Positions 58,414 to 64,000 of a stretch of DNA of 64,000 nt are shown here, piece by piece. The position numbers and the translations under genes are program-made. The stretch spans positions 124,001 through 188,000 of the forward strand of contig NZ_OZ242342.1 of the NCBI RefSeq assembly GCF_965208555.1. The letters are read 5' to 3'. Every line of letters begins with the position of its first letter. Position 1 is the stretch's first letter. The DNA comes from Poriferisodalis sp965208555 (GTDB lineage Bacteria; Actinomycetota; Acidimicrobiia; Acidimicrobiales; Poriferisodalaceae). A model generated the notes under the pieces. It was not told where the DNA came from. It did no database searches and saw only the letters and a program-made list of their open reading frames with translations.

Positions 58414-60111
58414 CTAGTTGTTGAGGCGGACGCCGTACGGCATGGGCGCCTGCATGTTCAGGCCCAGCGTGACGCCGGACACATACGGGGCATACAGGGC
58501 GTTCTGGCCGCCGTGGGCCAGCGGCAGCACCACGCCACGGTCGATCAAGCCTTCCATGACCTCGGCGTACAGGTCGTAGCCCTCCTCGACAGACGGGGCA
58601 TTGAGCGCATCCACCAGCGTGGCCTCGAGATCGTCGAGGTCGCCGAGGCGGAATGCGTTGAAGCGTCCGGTCTCGCCCATGAACTTGCCGAGGTCACGTG
58701 CCGGGTGCACGAGCAGGTCGCGGAACCACGAGATGCCCCACTGAGCGGTAGCGGTTCCCGGGCCCAGCTCGCCGTTGTTGATCTGGATCAGCTCGATGGT
58801 GATGCCCGAGGCACCGAGCATCTGCACCACGAACTCCACGATCGGGTTGATGGCCGGCATGATCGGCATCCGGATGGTGACGCCGTCGGGGTAGCCGGCT
58901 TCGGCCAGCAGGCGCCGGGCCTCGTCGGGGTCGTAGCTGTACTTGGTGTCCAGCTCGGGCACGTTGAACTGGCTGAACGCCGGCGGGTAGATGCCGCCGA
59001 GGCTGTCTGCCTTGCCGAAGTGCATCGCGTCGGCGTAGGCATCGCGGTCCAGCGACAGCAGGATCGCCCGGCGCACCCGTTCGTCGCCCAGCGGGGAATC
59101 GAACTCGCCGGCGCGGTCGGTGACGATGAGATAGGCGAAGAAGTTGGGAACCGAGATCAGCACGTTCCCGGCTTCGGTCCCTGCGTCGATCTGTGCGTCA
59201 CGCGTGGTGGACATGATGTCGGTCTCACCGGTCAGCAGCGCATTCAGACGTGCGTTGTTGTCGGGAACGGCGGTCACCGTCACGGTTTCGACACCCTGAT
59301 CGGCCGGATTCCAGTAGTTCGGGTTGAGGTTGTACACCTCGGTGACACCGGCCTGACTGTCGGCATCGGACCAGATCCACGGCCCCGAGCCCTGCGGATC
59401 GCGGGTGAGATCACGACCGTCAAGAGCGTTCGGGCTGATCATCATGCCCATCACCATCGACATCTCCAGCGGGAACTGCGGCGCCGGCACCGAGAATTCG
59501 ACCTCGAAGGTGGTGTCGTCGACTACCCGGGCATCGACGAAGGCTGCCCACGTCGCTGCGTTCGGATTGCCCTGGAAGTTGGCGTGGTAGTGCATGTTGT
59601 CCACTGCCACCTGGGCGTTGAACTCGGCCCCATCGTGGAACACCACGTCATCTCGGACCGTGAAGCGCCAGACATTCGACGACGGCTGAGTCCACGACGT
59701 GGCCAGCGACGGCTCCAGGCTCAGATCGTTGCGCTGGCGGGTCAGCGTGTCATAGGTCGGGTAGTGGTAGGCGCTCTGGGCAGTCTGGCTGGCGGCGGGA
59801 TTGAAGCTCGTCACCGGCGAGAACTCGACCATGCGCAGCGTGCCTTCGGGCGGCGGAATCGGCGCTGCTGTCGTTGTCACTGCGCCTTGGGTCGTGGTGG
59901 TCTGTTCCACCGCGGCGATCGTCACCTGGGTCTGCGCCTGAGTCGTCGCTGGCGCAGGCGCCGCCGCGGCGGTGGTTGCCGTTGCAGCCGTCGTCGCCGA
60001 GGCAGTCCCAGATCCAGAGTCCGAGTCGCCGCCTCCGCACGCGCTCGCTGCCAGCGCGAACGCCGCCAGCACCATCATGAGGCGCCTCACGCGCCGTGTA
60101 AGCCCTGTCAC
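58414..60111 (-). CDS. Peptide-type (DppA/OppA family) solute-binding lipoprotein
   Basis: A 565-residue family 5 binding protein. The signal ends in lipobox ASAC (Cys25). A Thr/Ala/Gln-rich linker (about 26-90) leads to the binding domain: SLEPSLATSWTQPSSNVWRF, RDDVVFHDGAEFNAQVAVD, LLSLDRDAYADAMHFGK. It delivers ligand to the DppB and DppC-DppD permeases. Despite the name, family 5 also binds sugars, opines, heme and other ligands. The neighbours (TauD, P450, sulfatase, CoA transferase) argue for a sulfated small organic ligand, which is inference. Confidence 0.92.
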   Translation of the reverse strand: MTGLTRRVRRLMMVLAAFALAASACGGGDSDSGSGTASATTAATATTAAAAPAPATTQAQTQVTIAAVEQTTTTQGAVTTTAAPIPPPEGTLRMVEFSPVTSFNPAASQTAQSAYHYPTYDTLTRQRNDLSLEPSLATSWTQPSSNVWRFTVRDDVVFHDGAEFNAQVAVDNMHYHANFQGNPNAATWAAFVDARVVDDTTFEVEFSVPAPQFPLEMSMVMGMMISPNALDGRDLTRDPQGSGPWIWSDADSQAGVTEVYNLNPNYWNPADQGVETVTVTAVPDNNARLNALLTGETDIMSTTRDAQIDAGTEAGNVLISVPNFFAYLIVTDRAGEFDSPLGDERVRRAILLSLDRDAYADAMHFGKADSLGGIYPPAFSQFNVPELDTKYSYDPDEARRLLAEAGYPDGVTIRMPIMPAINPIVEFVVQMLGASGITIELIQINNGELGPGTATAQWGISWFRDLLVHPARDLGKFMGETGRFNAFRLGDLDDLEATLVDALNAPSVEEGYDLYAEVMEGLIDRGVVLPLAHGGQNALYAPYVSGVTLGLNMQAPMPYGVRLNN

Positions 60112-60238
60112 GAGCTTGCCCTCCCAGGAATCAGGCGCCGCCCCTGAAATCCACGGCGCTAGCCAATTGGCTGCACACTAGTGAAGCCGCGTCCGGTCGC
60201 GCTCCGCACTGTGCTACGGATTCGTGACGGTCGAGGAG

Positions 60239-61450
60239 TCAGTCGACGACGATGGGGATCGACCGTGGTCCGCGGATCTGCCCGGTGGACCAGGTGACTT
60301 CGGCCCCCGGTGAGATCGAGTACTCGGGCATGTGGCGCAGCCAGGTCTCAAGTGAAATCTCCATCTCGAGGCGGGCCAGATTCGAGCCGATGCAGCGGTG
60401 AATGCCGGCACCGAAAGCGATGTGTCGATTCTCTGTGCGGTCGATGACAACCTCGTCTGCCCGGTCGAATCGCTCGGGGTCACGGCACGCGATGGGGAAC
60501 GTCATCATCACGTGGTCCCCTGCGTGCATCTGGACGCCGTTGACCTCGGTGTCGGCGGCCACCCGCCGCGCCACGTTCACCGGCGCATACGCCCGGAGGA
60601 ATTCCTCCATGGCGGTGGGCAGCAGCTCGGGCTCGGCGACCAGACGGCGGCGATCCTCGTCATTCACGGCGAGATGCCACAGCGCCGCACCGATGGAACT
60701 CCACGTGGTGTCGATGCCGGCGATGAGTTGCAGCACCAGCATCCGCTCGATGAGGTGATCAGGCAGCGGTTCGCCGCCCATCGAGGTGGTCACGAGGTGG
60801 CTGATGAGGTCGTCGCTGGGTTCGACGCGCCGTGCAGCCATGGCCTTGGCCATGTACTCGCGCACCTCGAAGATCGCCTGCTGGAGCACCGCACCGTCGT
60901 TTGGGCCGACCGACAGGATGTCAAAGATCCAGGACCGGAATTGATCGCCGTCAGCCGGGTCGATGCCCAGGATCGCTGCGATCGCACCCACCGGGATGTG
61001 CTGGCTGTAGTCGACCGCGGCGTCGCCGTGACCTCGCTCGGCAATGGCTGCGGCCCGCGCCTCACAGTCGGCAGCGATGTGGCTTCGCCAGCTCTCGATC
61101 CGTTTCGGCGCGAAGAAAGGCAGCAGGGTGCGGCGAATCTCGAGGTGATCGGGGGGATCGGAGTTGATCGGCGGGAAGTGTCCCCGGTCGACGGTGCCGC
61201 CGCGACGGATGCCGTGGTGAACGTTGGAGAAGGTCTCGGGGTCGTTCGCGATGTCGACGATGTCGTCGTAGTTCAGCGGCAGCCACACGCCCTCGTTGAA
61301 CCGTTCCGAACGACCCATCGGACAGCGACCGCGCAGTTCGTCCCAGATGGGGAACGGATCGTTCACCCACGCCGGATCGTTGAAATCCCAGTCGGTGGCA
61401 AAGTCCTCGACTGGCGGAATAGCAGACGTCGCGTCGTCCGTGTAGGTCAT
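60239..61450 (-). CDS. Cytochrome P450
   Basis: A 403-residue soluble bacterial P450. Heme-binding Cys353 in FGAGIHRCIG, I-helix LIAGIDTTW (about 242-250) and the K-helix Glu283-x-x-Arg286 are all present. It needs a ferredoxin partner that is not in the window. It hydroxylates or demethylates an organic substrate. It lies between the TauD and binding-protein genes in the minus-strand run, 52 bases after TauD. The P450 at 63649 has a similar beginning and may be a paralogue. Confidence 0.93.
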   Translation of the reverse strand: MTYTDDATSAIPPVEDFATDWDFNDPAWVNDPFPIWDELRGRCPMGRSERFNEGVWLPLNYDDIVDIANDPETFSNVHHGIRRGGTVDRGHFPPINSDPPDHLEIRRTLLPFFAPKRIESWRSHIAADCEARAAAIAERGHGDAAVDYSQHIPVGAIAAILGIDPADGDQFRSWIFDILSVGPNDGAVLQQAIFEVREYMAKAMAARRVEPSDDLISHLVTTSMGGEPLPDHLIERMLVLQLIAGIDTTWSSIGAALWHLAVNDEDRRRLVAEPELLPTAMEEFLRAYAPVNVARRVAADTEVNGVQMHAGDHVMMTFPIACRDPERFDRADEVVIDRTENRHIAFGAGIHRCIGSNLARLEMEISLETWLRHMPEYSISPGAEVTWSTGQIRGPRSIPIVVD

Positions 61451-61502
61451 CGCTGCGCTCCGATTCGCAAGATCCGAATTCAGGACCCGTGTTCAGGCGG
61501 GT

Positions 61503-62348
61503 TCAGGTCGGCCGGTCGCCGAGCAGGGTTACCCGCTCCATCCGCCGGTGCAAACCACCATGATCAGGCACCGCGTAGTGCTGGGTGCAGCGGTTGTCCC
61601 ACTGGGCGATCGAACTGGGACGCCAGCGGAAGCGGCACTGGAACTCAGGCTCGGACGCTTGGGCGTACAAGCGCCGGCGCAGCGCACGGCTCTCGTCAGG
61701 CGTCATCCCGTCGATGGTAAGCGTGAAGGTCCGGTTGACGTACAGGCTCTTGGCGCCGGTGACGGGATGGGTGCGAACGACAGGGTGTTTCTGGTCGGGA
61801 TACTTCTGGCGGGCCTCTTCGCGCTCGTTCTCGCTCATGCCGCGTCCGAAAGCCTTCACGAACGAGTGGATCGCGTAGCGCCCCTCGATCTGGCTCTTGA
61901 CGTCGTCGGGCAGCTGTTCGTATGCAAGCTCCATGTTCGCCCAGCACGTATCCCCGCCATATGCAGGGATGACCCGTCCCATCAGGATCGAGCCGAGAGG
62001 CGGGCACTCGCGAAAGGTCACATCCGAATGCCACGTCTCGGCGGCCTGAAAGCTGTCGGCAGTGGACTCGAGCACAAGAATCTCGGGGTGTTCGGGCACA
62101 TTGCGCGCGAACGGATGGACCTCAAGCTCGCCGAAAGCCCTGCCGTAGGCCACGTGCTGGGCCTGGGTCAGCTCCTGGTCGCGGAAGAACAGCACCTTGT
62201 GGGCCATCCAGGCGTCATGAAGCTCGGAGATCAGCTCGTCGTCGAGTTCGCGCAGGTCGACACCGGAGATTTCCGCGCCGATGGTGCCGGTCAGCGGTTC
62301 GACCCGGATCCGATCGTAATCCTTCGACTGCACGGCGTTGATGCGCAC
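61503..62348 (-). CDS. TauD/TfdA-family Fe(II)/2-oxoglutarate dioxygenase
   Basis: A 281-residue oxygenase. The iron triad is His107-x-Asp109 (TWHSDVTF) and His257 (QHYAVPDHGG), with Arg268 or Arg271 for 2-oxoglutarate. Relatives cleave taurine to sulfite, alkylsulfates to sulfate, or aryloxyacetates. It is first in the run P450-transporter-sulfatase-CoA transferase and divergent from the tandem TetR regulator. A role in releasing sulfite or sulfate from the same substrate would fit, but is inferred. Confidence 0.92.
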   Translation of the reverse strand: MRINAVQSKDYDRIRVEPLTGTIGAEISGVDLRELDDELISELHDAWMAHKVLFFRDQELTQAQHVAYGRAFGELEVHPFARNVPEHPEILVLESTADSFQAAETWHSDVTFRECPPLGSILMGRVIPAYGGDTCWANMELAYEQLPDDVKSQIEGRYAIHSFVKAFGRGMSENEREEARQKYPDQKHPVVRTHPVTGAKSLYVNRTFTLTIDGMTPDESRALRRRLYAQASEPEFQCRFRWRPSSIAQWDNRCTQHYAVPDHGGLHRRMERVTLLGDRPT

Positions 62349-62366
62349 GTCGGCTCCCCTTTGCAG

Positions 62367-62403
62367 CTACGCGCGGCGCTCCGTCGCAGCGCTCTGGGCG
62401 TAG
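62367..62403. promoter_or_regulatory. Nested inverted repeats between tauD-like and tandem tetR genes
   Basis: The 64-base divergent region holds CTACGC (62367-62372) with GCGTAG (62398-62403). Nested inside are GCGCT (62376-62380) and AGCGC (62388-62392), with centres only one base apart. A TAGATT -10-like hexamer (62401-62406) ends six bases before the GTG at 62413, suggesting a leaderless regulator message. This is a candidate site for the adjacent TetR-type regulator. Confidence 0.4.
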
Positions 62404-62412
62404 ATTAGCCGT

Positions 62413-63594
62413 GTGGCTGCACTTGACGCCGACCAGGATCTCAGCTCGGAGCTCCATCCCGCGACCGCGCTGATCGACGCCGCGACTGAGTTGCTCTCGG
62501 CCGAGCCGCCCTCCGCTGTCTCAGGTCGGCGCATCGCATCAGCAGCCGGGGTCAACTACGCACAGATCCACCGGCACTTCGGTTCCAAGCGCGAATTGTG
62601 CCGGCAGGTGCTCGACCGTCTCAGCGACGCATTCGTCGCCGATGCCTTCCCGCCCGGCGCTGCGGTGCCCACCCCGGGCACCGTGATGCGGCACGACTCG
62701 TTCGTGCGGGTGCTGACCCAGATCCAGCTTGATCAGGCGACACTCGATCTGCGGCCGGAACATCCGATCATCGACCGCTACCGCGATGGGTTGAACGCGT
62801 TGCGCCCCGAGCTGAATTCCGATGCCCTCGACACATTGGTAGCGCTGTCATGTGCCATGCAGCTCGGCGTCAGCATCCACCGCACGCCGCTGGTGCGCTC
62901 GGCCGGTCTCGACGACAACGCAGATCTTGTCGACCGGGAACTGGTGCTGATGATCGAGCATCTGCACGCAGGCCGCGGGCCGTTCACCGGCGGCAGATTC
63001 ACCTCCAGGCGGCTGCACGCTCGCGGACCCCAAGCGTCGGCACGATCCCGTGCGACGGGCCGGCCACAGGCAGAACAACGCCTCGTGGCTGCAGCCGTCG
63101 ACTTGCTTGCCAGCAGGACGCCGTCCTCCATCTCCGGGCGCCGGCTCGCCACCCGTGCCGGCGTGAACTACGGGCTGATCCATCACTACTTCGGCTCGGC
63201 AAGCGAAGTGCTGGCCCAAGCGTCCCGGCAGCTTCGAGACCATTACTACGAAGCCGAATCGGGTCCCGGACTGATCCCGGACTTCTTCTCCGCGCGGGCA
63301 CATCCCGGCTATGTCCGAGCGCTCACACACATCGCACTCGACACGAAACTGGCTGCAACCGGCGATCACTTCCCCGTTGTCGGCGCCCTGCTCGACCGCC
63401 ATCGCAGCCGGCATGGCGAACCGGCAGCCCCCGAACGCTGCCGCTTCCTGCTCGTCGCCGCCGCCCAGTTGGCGTGGTCGCTGTTCGAGCCCCTGTTCGC
63501 TACCGCACTCGGTCGGAACCTGATCGAGCTCGAGCCGCAGGCGGCGACCCTGCTCGCCCGCATGCTCAGCTTCGAGGAGTATCCGGCACGATGA
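62413..63594 (+). CDS. Tandem TetR-TetR fusion regulator
   Basis: A 393-residue protein with two complete TetR-type units. The first DNA-binding domain has ATALIDAATELLSAEP, SGRRIASAAGVNYAQIHRHF; the second has RLVAAAVDLLASRTP, SGRRLATRAGVNYGLIHHYF at about residues 215-265. Each is followed by its own ligand-binding helical domain. The two units are alike, so this looks like gene duplication and fusion. A normal TetR is about 200 residues and dimeric; this protein may be a single-chain dimer. It diverges from the TauD run and is 55 bases upstream of a P450 gene, so it probably regulates both. Confidence 0.88.
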   Translation: MAALDADQDLSSELHPATALIDAATELLSAEPPSAVSGRRIASAAGVNYAQIHRHFGSKRELCRQVLDRLSDAFVADAFPPGAAVPTPGTVMRHDSFVRVLTQIQLDQATLDLRPEHPIIDRYRDGLNALRPELNSDALDTLVALSCAMQLGVSIHRTPLVRSAGLDDNADLVDRELVLMIEHLHAGRGPFTGGRFTSRRLHARGPQASARSRATGRPQAEQRLVAAAVDLLASRTPSSISGRRLATRAGVNYGLIHHYFGSASEVLAQASRQLRDHYYEAESGPGLIPDFFSARAHPGYVRALTHIALDTKLAATGDHFPVVGALLDRHRSRHGEPAAPERCRFLLVAAAQLAWSLFEPLFATALGRNLIELEPQAATLLARMLSFEEYPAR

Positions 63595-63648
63595 CTCCCC
63601 AACGCACCCTGGAAGACTGAACCGGCAATCAAGAAGGGATACTGCCCC

Positions 63649-64000
63649 ATGACCGATACAGCACCCGTCGACGACTGGGACACTGACTACGACATCTTCG
63701 ACCCCGGTTACGTGCGTGATCCAGCGCCTGTCTGGGATGAGCTGCGGGGACGCTGCCCGATCGCGCACACAGAACGCTGGGGCGGTTCGTTCTTGCCGAC
63801 GCGCTACGCGGACGTTCAGGCGCTTGCGAAGATGGTCCCTGAGTTGTCCAGCAGCGATCCCCTGGTGACCTCGCCGCCGCCGGAGGTCATCGAGGATCTG
63901 CTCGCCGATCCGACCTTCGAGAAGTACGGCACGAACGCCGCTCCGATTTCCGAGGATCCACCGGTCCACGGCTGGACCCGCCGGCTGCTGCTGCCGCACT
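63649..64000 (+). CDS. Cytochrome P450, N-terminal part (runs off the window)
   Basis: The first 117 codons of a P450. The beginning (DYDIFDPGYVRDPAPVWDEL, RGRCPIAHTERWGGSFLPTR, then ISEDPPVHGWTRRLLLP) parallels the P450 at 60239-61450 (VNDPFPIWDELRGRCPMG and INSDPPDHLEIRRTLLP). AGAAGGG lies about 11 bases before the ATG. The heme-binding region lies beyond the right edge. It follows the tandem TetR gene on the same strand and may be its target. Confidence 0.88.
   Translation, partial: MTDTAPVDDWDTDYDIFDPGYVRDPAPVWDELRGRCPIAHTERWGGSFLPTRYADVQALAKMVPELSSSDPLVTSPPPEVIEDLLADPTFEKYGTNAAPISEDPPVHGWTRRLLLPH

Noticed and set aside
58390..60147. A 585-codon plus-strand open frame over the peptide-type binding protein
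   Set aside because: The minus-strand frame has a lipobox and family-5 binding-protein sequence; the plus frame is His/Arg/Val-rich shadow sequence.

Overview
The window is gene-dense, very GC-rich bacterial DNA. About 60 protein genes cover almost all of it. No gap between genes exceeds about 210 bases: the largest are 25161-25371 and 40581-40783. I saw no rRNA, tRNA, CRISPR array, insertion sequence or prophage gene. Gene content points to an actinobacterium: F420/luciferase-type oxidoreductases, a deazaflavin-type nitroreductase, PPOX proteins, class III CoA transferases, a permease-ATPase fusion, GTG starts and apparently leaderless starts. A marine or sponge-associated member of the Acidimicrobiia is my best guess. 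That is inference from the catabolic profile, not something the sequence proves.

Layout. 1-1290: end of a molybdenum-hydroxylase FAD subunit and a MazEF-like pair. 1359-8053 (minus): a six-gene run with a soluble, oxygen-tolerant-type reductive dehalogenase, a MetE-like zinc protein, VOC, SnoaL-like, LLM and FAD-oxidoreductase genes. 8170-14872 (plus): SDR, a double-domain CoA transferase coupled to a macrodomain protein, a CopC-CopD copper protein coupled to a cytochrome c lipoprotein, and a second SDR. 14893-24101 (minus): a LacI-type regulator followed by a bicupin, a sugar-type ABC transporter and two bidomain SnoaL-like proteins. A third SnoaL-like gene and an alcohol dehydrogenase diverge from a second copy of the LacI operator at 25222-25237. 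26489-29258: thioesterase, quinone-oxidoreductase-like gene, membrane protein and a PIN-toxin pair.

29341-40580 (minus) is a long, tightly spaced catabolic run. It encodes a metallo-beta-lactamase fold hydrolase, a sulfatase, a small unknown, a haloalkane dehalogenase, a dimethylformamidase-like protein, a carotenoid-oxygenase-family protein, a double VOC dioxygenase and an acyl-CoA-dehydrogenase-like monooxygenase. It ends in a thioredoxin-fold gene interrupted by one in-frame TGA exactly at its active site, with a SECIS-like hairpin downstream: a candidate selenoprotein. 40784-51437 is mixed: CotH-kinase lipoprotein, LLM, PPOX, apt, an HNH restriction-type nuclease, a methyltransferase with a GcvT/DmdA-like protein, nitroreductase, phytanoyl dioxygenase, GNAT, RidA and SnoaL-like.

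51484-62348 (minus) is a second coherent catabolic run: TauD dioxygenase, P450, a complete peptide-type ABC transporter, a sulfatase translationally coupled to the transporter ATPase, and a CoA transferase. A tandem TetR-TetR fusion regulator diverges from it at 62413 and is followed by another P450 that runs off the window.

Taken together, the window looks like an accessory chromosomal region devoted to taking up and dismantling halogenated, sulfated and methylated organic compounds. Its most notable items are the candidate selenoprotein, the NpRdhA-type dehalogenase with a vestigial duplicated domain, and the LacI regulon with its operators embedded in promoter spacers.
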